DNA from: DASUTW01 sp035513995
GTDB lineage: Bacteria > Actinomycetota > UBA4738 > CALAEC01
Assembly: GCA_035513995.1 (NCBI GenBank)
Contig: DATKBL010000080.1
Location: forward strand, 1 to 15,471
Length of the DNA: 15,471 bases
Direction: 5' to 3'
Made by a program: the position numbers and the translations under genes. The notes beneath the pieces were generated by a model. That model searched no databases. It saw only the letters and a program-made list of their open reading frames with translations, and was not told the DNA's origin. Positions within the stretch are counted from its first letter, which is position 1; each line of letters begins with the position of its first letter. Positions 1 to 5,346 of this stretch are shown piece after piece.

Positions 1-668
1 CCGACCAGGGCGGCCTCGGCCTCGATGCCCCCCACCCCCCAGCCGAGCACTCCGAGCCCGCCGATCATCGTGGTGTGGGAATCGGTGCCGACGAGCGTGT
101 CGGGGTAGGCGAGGTCGTCCGAGGTCATCACGACCTTCCCCAGGTGCTCCAGGTTCACCTGGTGGACGATGCCGGCCCCAGGCGGCAGGACGCTGAAGGT
201 GTCGAAGGCCTGCTGGGCCCACCGGAGGAACGCGTAGCGCTCGCCGTTCCGCTCGTACTCCATCTCGACGTTGCGAGCGAAGGCCTGGGGCGAGCGGAAG
301 ACGTCCACGATGACCGAGTGGTCGATCACGAGGTCGCCGGGGATGCGGGGGTTGACCCGCGCGGGGTCGCCGCCGAGGCGGGCGACGGCCGAGCGCATCG
401 CGGCGAGGTCGGCCACGACCGGCACGCCGGTGAAGTCCTGGAGCACGACGCGACCGGGGAAGAAGGGGATCTCGCGTGGCGCCGTGCCCGGCCAGGATGC
501 CAGCGCCTCGACGTGCTCCGGCTCGGTGCCGTTTCCCTGCCTCCGGAGCGCGTTCTCGAGGAACACGCGGATCACGTAGGGGAGCCGCGCGAGGGTGGCC
601 TCGTCGGCGGCGCGGCTGAGCGGGACGTACTGGATGGTCCCGCCTGCGGTCTCCAGCTGCTCGGTCAT
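1..668 (-). CDS. acnA: Aconitate hydratase A, N-terminal part (cut by window edge)
   Basis: Aconitase isomerises citrate to isocitrate in the TCA cycle using a [4Fe-4S] cluster in the cytoplasm. Only the first 222 codons are present; the gene continues past the left edge, so the cluster cysteines are not visible. The translation begins MTEQLETAGG and shows the family signatures in order: PYVIRVFLENALRR (about 30-43), a PGRVVLQDFTGVP block (71-83), the IDHSVIVD segment (about 115-122), GTDSHTTM (194-201) and GVGGIEAEA (211-219). These are typical of the long AcnA/IRP-type enzymes of about 900 residues rather than AcnB. The ATG is preceded at good distance by GAGGAGAG. A TATCCT -10-like hexamer (minus strand, 696-701) lies about 30 bases upstream. 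It is transcribed divergently from the uracil glycosylase gene across 64 bp. The identification is secure; which paralogue it is cannot be judged. Confidence 0.97.
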   Translation of the reverse strand, partial: MTEQLETAGGTIQYVPLSRAADEATLARLPYVIRVFLENALRRQGNGTEPEHVEALASWPGTAPREIPFFPGRVVLQDFTGVPVVADLAAMRSAVARLGGDPARVNPRIPGDLVIDHSVIVDVFRSPQAFARNVEMEYERNGERYAFLRWAQQAFDTFSVLPPGAGIVHQVNLEHLGKVVMTSDDLAYPDTLVGTDSHTTMIGGLGVLGWGVGGIEAEAALV

Positions 669-695
669 CGCTCTCCTCGGGTCGTTGCACCTCCG

Positions 696-701
696 AGGAT
701 A
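696..701 (-). promoter_or_regulatory. Candidate -10 element of acnA
   Basis: On the minus strand the hexamer is TATCCT, fitting the actinobacterial TANNNT -10 pattern. It sits about 27 bases before the acnA ATG, leaving room for a short leader with the GAGGAGAG ribosome site. No convincing -35 is seen at 16-18 bases. Prediction by pattern only. Confidence 0.35.
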
Positions 702-719
702 CTCGCCCTCGTGAGCCGG

Positions 720-725
720 TAGCCT
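720..725 (+). promoter_or_regulatory. Candidate -10 of the mug gene, leaderless arrangement
   Basis: TAGCCT lies 7 bases before the ATG at 733, and there is no purine-rich ribosome site between them. A -10 this close would place the transcription start at or next to the A of the ATG, as in leaderless mRNAs. The same spacing is seen at three other starts in the window. Confidence 0.4.
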
Positions 726-732
726 GCCGGGC

Positions 733-1299
733 ATGACGCGCGAGGATATCGGCTGGCGGCCGACGAAGGAGGAGGTCGCGGCCGCTGCGGGGCGGACCAT
801 CGTCGACGTGACCGGGCCCGGGCTGCGGGTGCTGTCCGTGGGGATCAACCCCGGCCTGTACTCGGGGGCCACTGGCCATCACTTCGCCGGGCCGAGCAAC
901 CGGCTCTGGAAGGCGCTGCACGGCTCGGGGTTCACGCCGCGCGAGCTCTCTCCGCACAAGGAGGAGGACCTCCTCGATTGGGGGCTCGGGGTGACGAACC
1001 TCGTGGAGCGCGCCACGGCCGGCGCGGCCGAGCTTTCATCGGACGAGCTTCGGGAGGGGGCGGAGCGCCTGCGCGGGAAGGTCGATCGCTACAGGCCACG
1101 GTGGGTGGCGTTCCTGGGGATGGGGGCCTACCGGACGGCGATGGGGAGGCCGAAGGCCACGATCGGGGAGCAGGTGGAGCGCTTCGGCGGCTCGAGGGTC
1201 TGGGTGCTCCCGAACCCCAGCGGCCTCAACGCCCACTACCAGCTCGAGGGTCTGATCGAGGTGTTCTCCGAGCTCCGAGCGGTCAGTGGGGGATCGTGA
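733..1299 (+). CDS. mug: G/U (T) mismatch-specific DNA glycosylase, Mug/TDG family
   Basis: The 188-aa product is a family 2 uracil-DNA glycosylase, which removes uracil or thymine from G:U/G:T mismatches to start base-excision repair. Motif A is VGINPGLYSG (36-45). Asn39 matches the catalytic Asn of the GINPG motif in E. coli Mug. Motif B is LPNPSGLNAHY (159-169), the helix-intercalating loop. Between them, HHFAGPSNRLWKAL (49-62) is also characteristic. Length is close to the usual 165-200 residues. The start is the only ATG before motif A and lacks a ribosome site; a TAGCCT hexamer 7 bases upstream suggests a leaderless mRNA. The 3' end overlaps the convergent VOC gene by 17 bp, so the two genes share their last codons on opposite strands. 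It is divergent from acnA, with no functional link implied. Confidence 0.93.
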   Translation: MTREDIGWRPTKEEVAAAAGRTIVDVTGPGLRVLSVGINPGLYSGATGHHFAGPSNRLWKALHGSGFTPRELSPHKEEDLLDWGLGVTNLVERATAGAAELSSDELREGAERLRGKVDRYRPRWVAFLGMGAYRTAMGRPKATIGEQVERFGGSRVWVLPNPSGLNAHYQLEGLIEVFSELRAVSGGS

Positions 1300-1717
1300 T
1301 CGAGCCGTCGTCGGCCAACGGGAAGCCGGGGTTGTGGGCGACCTCCCAGACGTGACCGTCTGGATCGGTGAAGTAGCCCACGTAGCCTCCCCACGAGGCG
1401 CGCTCGGCGTCCACGATCTCGGCTCCGGCGGTCCGGGCCGTCTCGAGCGCCGCGACCACCTCCTCCTCGCTCCCGACGTTGATCGCGAGGGTCACGCCGC
1501 GGAAGCGCGAGGGCCGCTCGCCGGGGAGCCGTACGTCCTCGGCCAGCTTGGTCTCGTCGTAGACGCCGACGATCGCGCCATGCGTGTGGAAGAAGGAGAC
1601 CTCGCCCTCGACGGAGGCCGAGGAACGGCGCCAGCCGAGAGTCTCGTAGAATCGGGTGGCCCGGGCGACGTCGGCCACCCCGAGGGTGATGAGCGAGACG
1701 CGCGCGGGGACGGTCAT
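1283..1717 (-). CDS. VOC (glyoxalase/bleomycin-resistance fold) family protein
   Basis: The 144-aa protein has the two beta-alpha-beta-beta-beta modules of the vicinal oxygen chelate superfamily. The first begins VSLITLGVADVARATRFYE (7-25) followed by LGWRR; the second carries GVTLAINVGSEEEVVAALE (74-92) and ends with GYFTDPDGHVWEVAHNPGF (114-132). The position that usually holds the first metal-binding His in strand 1 is not a His here, while Glu125 in VWEVAH is kept. The subfamily resembles the many uncharacterised bacterial VOC proteins with an ITLGV opening. Substrate cannot be predicted; glyoxalase I activity is not supported. The ATG lacks a ribosome site but has TACCCT 7 bases upstream. 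A large GC hairpin lies 16 bases before the start and separates this gene from the upstream membrane-protein gene. The stop overlaps the end of the uracil glycosylase gene. Confidence 0.85.
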   Translation of the reverse strand: MTVPARVSLITLGVADVARATRFYETLGWRRSSASVEGEVSFFHTHGAIVGVYDETKLAEDVRLPGERPSRFRGVTLAINVGSEEEVVAALETARTAGAEIVDAERASWGGYVGYFTDPDGHVWEVAHNPGFPLADDGSITIPH

Positions 1718-1724
1718 GCGGGGA

Positions 1725-1730
1725 AGGGTA
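1725..1730 (-). promoter_or_regulatory. Candidate -10 of the VOC gene, leaderless arrangement
   Basis: On the minus strand TACCCT is followed by exactly 7 bases and then the ATG at 1717. No Shine-Dalgarno sequence is present in that space. This copies the geometry at the uracil glycosylase gene. The hexamer lies just beyond the foot of the hairpin at 1733-1775, so the gene probably has its own promoter. Confidence 0.4.
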
Positions 1731-1732
1731 GC

Positions 1733-1775
1733 GGGCGGGGCCGGCTCGCGCGGGACGCGCGCGCCGGCCCCGCCC
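1733..1775 (-). terminator. Long GC hairpin, likely terminator of the 178-aa membrane-protein gene
   Basis: Bases 1733-1745 (GGGCGGGGCCGGC) and 1763-1775 (GCCGGCCCCGCCC) form a perfect 13-bp inverted repeat. After one mismatch (1746/1762), a further 5 bp (1747-1751 with 1757-1761) continue the stem to a 5-base loop. It begins 13 bases beyond the stop of the gene at 1789-2325. There is no T-run after it on the minus strand, so it is not a classical intrinsic terminator, but U-less hairpins are common ends of high-GC genes. It could also insulate the VOC gene from upstream transcription. Confidence 0.5.
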
Positions 1776-1788
1776 CAAGACCGTGGGG

Positions 1789-2325
1789 TCAGTCCCTCAC
1801 CACCTCCGGCCCTCTGAGAGCGGCCATCGTGAGCACGAGGAATCCGATGCCCGTCAGCAGCAGCGCGGCGCCCATCACGATCGTGAACAGCGCGATCTGC
1901 TCCGCGAGGTAGGCGGTGTTGAGTGCGGTGGTGAACGCCGTCGCCGTGATCCAGATGTTGCGCGTGGGGTTCTCCATCGGGCGGCCCGACTCGTCGGTGG
2001 CCGCGGCCGCCTCGTCGTTCGTCTCCTCGCCGGTCTCGGTCAGGTACCGGCCGATCTCGGCGTAGGGACGGTCGCCCGTCGCGGAGAGCGCGTGGGTCCT
2101 GATGATCTCCGCGAACTCCTTGGCCTCCCCGCCGGTCGTGATCTGCTGGCCCGGTTCGAGATTGACGCCGATCTCCTCCACATCGGGCGTCGCGGTGATG
2201 TTCTCGCGGGCGATGGTGTCCCGCACCTCCATGAATCCCAGGGTCCCCAGCACGATGGCGCCGATCCCGAACAGGATCAGGACCGTACTGGCGAGGTAGC
2301 CGCCGAACCGAAAGAGCTTCGTCAT
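1789..2325 (-). CDS. Two-TM membrane protein of unknown function
   Basis: The 178-aa protein has a hydrophobic helix at about 9-31, a polar stretch of about 110 residues, and a second helix at about 143-168, giving a hairpin topology with the middle region probably outside the membrane on one face. Notable blocks are VRDTIARENITATPDV (34-49), RTHALSATGDRPYAEIGRYL (76-95) and NPTRNIWITATAFTTALN (119-136), followed by a YLAEQIALFTIVMG entry into helix 2. I recognise this layout from an uncharacterised family common in Actinobacteria, sometimes mislabelled as aromatic ring-opening dioxygenase LigA; nothing here supports an enzyme. The middle region before 119 varies and is rich in Glu/Thr/Ala. 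A very strong ribosome site (AGGAGGAAGGG) precedes the ATG. A short hairpin (2338-2343 with 2347-2352) overlaps the region just upstream of that site. Function unknown. Confidence 0.85.
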   Translation of the reverse strand: MTKLFRFGGYLASTVLILFGIGAIVLGTLGFMEVRDTIARENITATPDVEEIGVNLEPGQQITTGGEAKEFAEIIRTHALSATGDRPYAEIGRYLTETGEETNDEAAAATDESGRPMENPTRNIWITATAFTTALNTAYLAEQIALFTIVMGAALLLTGIGFLVLTMAALRGPEVVRD

Positions 2326-2405
2326 CCCTTCCTCCTCCCTCTCGGCGAGAGGTTATGCAGGGCACGCTTCCCGGAGGAGGGCCGGACGGCCCCTCGAGGA
2401 CGGGA

Positions 2406-2420
2406 AAGGTGGCCCACCTT
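2406..2420. promoter_or_regulatory. 15-bp palindrome, candidate operator
   Basis: AAGGTGG-C-CCACCTT is a perfect 7-bp inverted repeat about a single central base. It lies near the middle of the 201-bp divergent region between the 178-aa membrane-protein gene and the ABM-like gene. This size and spacing fit a binding site for a dimeric repressor or activator. It has no poly-T tail and is too tightly closed to be a hairpin loop. No regulator gene is adjacent, so the binding protein is unknown. Confidence 0.4.
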
Positions 2421-2467
2421 GACCGTACCGCACCGTTCACCTCGGAGGAACCATCTGGCTCGCTTCC

Positions 2468-2496
2468 TTGACCCCGCCCGATCACCAGCGCACAGT
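2468..2496 (+). promoter_or_regulatory. Possible promoter of the ABM-like gene
   Basis: TTGACC (2468-2473) is a good -35 match. A 17-base spacer leads to CACAGT (2491-2496), a weak -10. The start would fall near 2503, giving a leader of about 24 bases that contains the strong ribosome site at 2516-2524. Pattern-based only. Confidence 0.3.
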
Positions 2497-2526
2497 CCTG
2501 ACGGGTGCTTGAAAAGGGGAGGAGCC

Positions 2527-2826
2527 ATGGTGATGACGATGGTCGCGGCGCACGTCGCCGAGGAGCGCGGCTCAGAGCTGCGTCACTCGTTCACGGGGGC
2601 GACGAGGGATCTGCCTCCGGGCATCCTTCACACGTTCCTCGTTCGGGTCCCGGAGGGCCACGAGTGGCGGATCATCACGGTGTGGAGGAGCCGCGACGAG
2701 CTGGAGGCGTACCGCGCCTCGGTGGAGACGCCCGAGGCGATCCGGATGTTCGTCTCCGTGGGGGCCGCGCCGATCTTCGGTGAGTTCGACGTGCTGGAGC
2801 ACGCCGTGGAGACGGTGGGACCCTAG
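2527..2826 (+). CDS. Small ABM-like (dimeric alpha/beta barrel) protein
   Basis: The 99-aa product fits one antibiotic-biosynthesis-monooxygenase (ABM) type ferredoxin-like fold: a first strand MVMTMVAAHV, a helix with a GSELRHSFTGATRDLPPGI segment (15-33), strands HTFLVRVPEGHEWRIITVW (35-53), the typical RSRDELEAYR helix entry (54-63), and a closing FGEFDVLEHAV strand. WRIITVWRSRDELEAY corresponds to the W-r-i-x-t-x-W-x-S-x-x-e-l-x-a-Y pattern of the fold. Such proteins range from quinol monooxygenases to haem-degrading enzymes and stress proteins; active-site residues are not diagnostic, so no reaction is assigned. The ATG at 2527 was chosen because GGGGAGGAG (2516-2524) precedes it; upstream in-frame sequence looks non-coding. 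Its stop shares the CTAG at 2823-2826 with the stop of the convergent HD-GYP gene. Confidence 0.72.
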   Translation: MVMTMVAAHVAEERGSELRHSFTGATRDLPPGILHTFLVRVPEGHEWRIITVWRSRDELEAYRASVETPEAIRMFVSVGAAPIFGEFDVLEHAVETVGP

Positions 2827-4397
2827 GCCGACCGTCTCGGGGTCGCCGCCGACGCCCCGGCGGCGCGACCGTTGCTCCGCGGGTGGCACGCCTCGGCCAT
2901 CGCCGTGAGGGTCTCGAGGTCGGGACGCGTGCGCTCCGGCCAGAGCCCCTGATCCAGCAGTACGTCGAAGAACGCCTCGACGGTCAGCGGATCGAAGAGC
3001 CGACCCGCCGCGCCACCGATGTGGGCCAGCGCGCGATCCATCGGCCAGGCCGGCCGATAGGAGCGATCGGAGGTCAGCGCGTCCCACACGTCGGCGATGG
3101 TCGCGATCCGCGCCGCGATGGGTATGTCCTCGCCCGCGAGCCGGTCCGGGTAGCCGCTGCCGTCCCATCGCTCGTGGTGATGGCGGATCACGGCGAGCGA
3201 GTCGTGAAGCGACGGGGCCCGTCCGGCCATCTCGCCGCCGATGATCGGGTGCTGCTCGATCCAGGACCAGTCCTCTCGCGTGAGCCTGCCTCGCTTGTGC
3301 AGCACCTCGTCGGGGACCCCGATCTTCCCGATGTCGTGGAGGAAGGCGCCCTGCGCCAACCCGCGCAGCTCGTCGGGCCCGAGGTCGAGGCGGAGCCCGA
3401 CCCGGAGCGCGATCTCGGCCACGCGGGAGGAATGCCCGCGCATGTGACGGTCCTTCGCCTCCACCGCCCCCACGAGGGCGTCCATCGCCTCGGGGTGGCC
3501 GCGGGAGATGTGCTCGATCGGGTCGTTGATCGAGACCGAGGCCAGGGCGCCCCGGATGCTCCGCGCCCGGCGGGACTCCGTGACGACCGCCCAGGCGGCC
3601 GCGGCGAAGCCCGCGAGGAGGTACACGTGGTAGTCCCACCAGGAGACGCGCCAGAGGTGGCCGATCTCGAGGGCGACGGCCGCGTTCGCCGAGAGCCAGG
3701 CGGCGGCCATCAGGCCGAGCTGCACGCGGTCCCGGCCGAGGCGCCAGCGATGCCAGTGGACGGCGCCGGTGCCGAGCAGGGTGACGATGGTCCCGCCCAG
3801 CACGATCCAGGTGATGAGCTGCTCGCCGGGGATCGGGCGGGTGCCGGCGAGGGCGTGCGGTCGGGCCACGAGGTAGAGGGAGCCGACGGCCAGGAGGCCG
3901 GTGGCGAGGGCGATCCCTGCCTTGGGGAAGCGGCCGGCCAACCTCTTCGGCAGGCCGTCCTCGCGTCCCGCGGCGGTCGCGAGGCACAGGGCGAAGGCTG
4001 CCAGCGCCAGCACGGGAAACCTGACGACCCAGAACGAGAAGCCGCGTCCGGCGATCCCCGGGGTGGTCATCCCGTGGGCGAACATCAGCAGGCCGACGGC
4101 CACGCATCCCACGGCGAGGAGGACCGCGGCCGGCTGCTTCGCCCTCGCGGCCGAGAGCGACGTGAGGAGCGCGACGACCAGCGCGCACAGGGCGATCGCG
4201 CTCACCACGACGACGTGGAACCTGGGCGACTCGAACATCGGGTCGAGGGCGGGGACCGAACGAAGGACCAGCGTGAGACCGAGGGGGACGAGAAGGAGGA
4301 GCACGAGAACCGCGGCGCCCCGTCCGCGGGCCCCCCGCAGGCCTCGGCGGAGGGCGTGGACGCGGCGCTCCCACCTCGAGCGCGCCTGAGGTCCCAT
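2823..4397 (-). CDS. Membrane-bound HD-GYP domain phosphodiesterase
   Basis: The 524-aa protein has about eight predicted TM helices (roughly 29-47, 61-80, 90-108, 121-141, 160-178, 193-211, 228-246, 259-273), then a cytoplasmic HD-GYP domain (about 300-485). HD-GYP enzymes hydrolyse cyclic di-GMP to pGpG/GMP. The catalytic signature is complete: His322 in RGHSSRVAEIA, HDIGKIGVPD (354-363), HHHERWDGSGYP (406-417) and the DVWDALTSDRSYRPAW block (436-451). The C-terminal tail is Arg/Ala-rich. The membrane part resembles a MASE-type sensor input, but no named domain is recognised. The ATG at 4397 is the first in frame after the hutG stop, 40 bp upstream; no ribosome site is clear, so translation may depend on hutG. 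It therefore reads as the last gene of the hut unit. No GGDEF cyclase is in the window. The stop codon overlaps that of the ABM-like gene. Confidence 0.92.
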   Translation of the reverse strand: MGPQARSRWERRVHALRRGLRGARGRGAAVLVLLLLVPLGLTLVLRSVPALDPMFESPRFHVVVVSAIALCALVVALLTSLSAARAKQPAAVLLAVGCVAVGLLMFAHGMTTPGIAGRGFSFWVVRFPVLALAAFALCLATAAGREDGLPKRLAGRFPKAGIALATGLLAVGSLYLVARPHALAGTRPIPGEQLITWIVLGGTIVTLLGTGAVHWHRWRLGRDRVQLGLMAAAWLSANAAVALEIGHLWRVSWWDYHVYLLAGFAAAAWAVVTESRRARSIRGALASVSINDPIEHISRGHPEAMDALVGAVEAKDRHMRGHSSRVAEIALRVGLRLDLGPDELRGLAQGAFLHDIGKIGVPDEVLHKRGRLTREDWSWIEQHPIIGGEMAGRAPSLHDSLAVIRHHHERWDGSGYPDRLAGEDIPIAARIATIADVWDALTSDRSYRPAWPMDRALAHIGGAAGRLFDPLTVEAFFDVLLDQGLWPERTRPDLETLTAMAEACHPRSNGRAAGASAATPRRSA

Positions 4398-4437
4398 GCC
4401 TTGGGAGTCGGCCGGGGAGGTTCCCGACTTGAGCGTG

Positions 4438-5343
4438 TCAGGTGCGCGCGGCGAGCCCCGCCGCGAACGCGAGCATCGTCGCCGCCGCCGCAAGCACCGT
4501 GACGTCGGCGATGTCAACCGTGGGATCCACCTCGACCAGGTCTGCGCCCCGCACCTTCCCGTGCCGTCCCGCGAGGCGAGCGGCGCGGCGGAGCTCGCCC
4601 GGGGTGAGTCCTCCCGGCCGCGATCCGGGGGTCCCCGGCGCGAACGCGCGGTCCAGCACATCCACGTCGACGTCGACGTAGATCGCGTCGGCCCGCCCGT
4701 CGAGGAGCTCGAGCGCGTCGGTCATCACCTCGTCGATCCCGCGGCGGCGCACGTCGCCGACGAGGACGAACGTGATCCCCGCCTCCCGGGCGATCTCGGC
4801 GTAGGCGGGCGAGTTCGCGAACGGCTGGATCCCGATCTGCACGACGTTGTCACCGGGGAGGCCGTCCTCGAGGAGCGCGCGGACCGGGTTGCCGTTCCTC
4901 ATCCCCTGCTCGGTGTCGCGGAGGTCGAAGTGCGCGTCGAGGGTCAGGAGGCCCACGCGGTCGAGTGGTACGCCCAGGCCGCGGACCCCCGGCCGCGTCA
5001 CGCTGTTGTCGCCTCCCAGGAGGAGGATCGCGTCGTGCGGGCCCGCCTCCCCAAGCGCCTCGGCCACGGGGCCGAGCGCGTCCTCGGGCTTGGCGTCGGC
5101 CAGGGCCAGGTCGCCCAGGTCGTGGGCGCCCACCACCTCGACGTCGCCCCTCGTCTCGCCGTCCCAGGTCGAGAACCGCTCCAGGGCGCCGCGGATCGCG
5201 GCCGGCGCCAGGTCGGCCCGGGTGGGCGAGATCGAGCCGACGTGCAGCGGCACCCCCAGGACGGCCAGCTTCCGGCGCGGGTGGGGGGCGTGCGCGCCCG
5301 CCAGCCAGGCGCTCGCTCGCGGCCAGTTCGGGTCGTCGGTCAT
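4438..5343 (-). CDS. hutG: Formimidoylglutamase (ureohydrolase/arginase family)
   Basis: This 301-aa ureohydrolase most likely splits N-formimino-L-glutamate into glutamate and formamide, the last step of histidine use. Visible metal-site motifs are LLGGDNSVT (108-116), TLDAHFDLR (134-142) and DVDVLDRAFAPG (226-237), followed by RPGGLTPGELRR (242-253) and VEVDPTVD (270-277). Asp136, His138, Asp140, Asp226 and Asp228 match the dimanganese ligands. The usual first ligand His of GGDH is Asn113 here; I recall formiminoglutamases such as the Trypanosoma cruzi enzyme also having Asn at this site, which fits the role. Arginase or agmatinase activity is the alternative, but position next to hutU and hutH argues for HutG. 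A GAGGAGGG ribosome site lies inside the end of hutU, and only 3 bp separate hutU's stop from this ATG. Confidence 0.87.
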   Translation of the reverse strand: MTDDPNWPRASAWLAGAHAPHPRRKLAVLGVPLHVGSISPTRADLAPAAIRGALERFSTWDGETRGDVEVVGAHDLGDLALADAKPEDALGPVAEALGEAGPHDAILLLGGDNSVTRPGVRGLGVPLDRVGLLTLDAHFDLRDTEQGMRNGNPVRALLEDGLPGDNVVQIGIQPFANSPAYAEIAREAGITFVLVGDVRRRGIDEVMTDALELLDGRADAIYVDVDVDVLDRAFAPGTPGSRPGGLTPGELRRAARLAGRHGKVRGADLVEVDPTVDIADVTVLAAAATMLAFAAGLAART

Positions 5344-5346
5344 GGC

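Noticed and set aside
75..722. 215-codon plus-strand open frame at the left edge
   Set aside because: It is the antisense of the acnA N-terminus, which has clear aconitase motifs on the minus strand.
2379..2392. GGGCC/GGCCC short inverted repeat in the 2326-2526 gap
   Set aside because: A 5-bp GC stem is expected often by chance at this base composition; the nearby 15-bp palindrome is far stronger.
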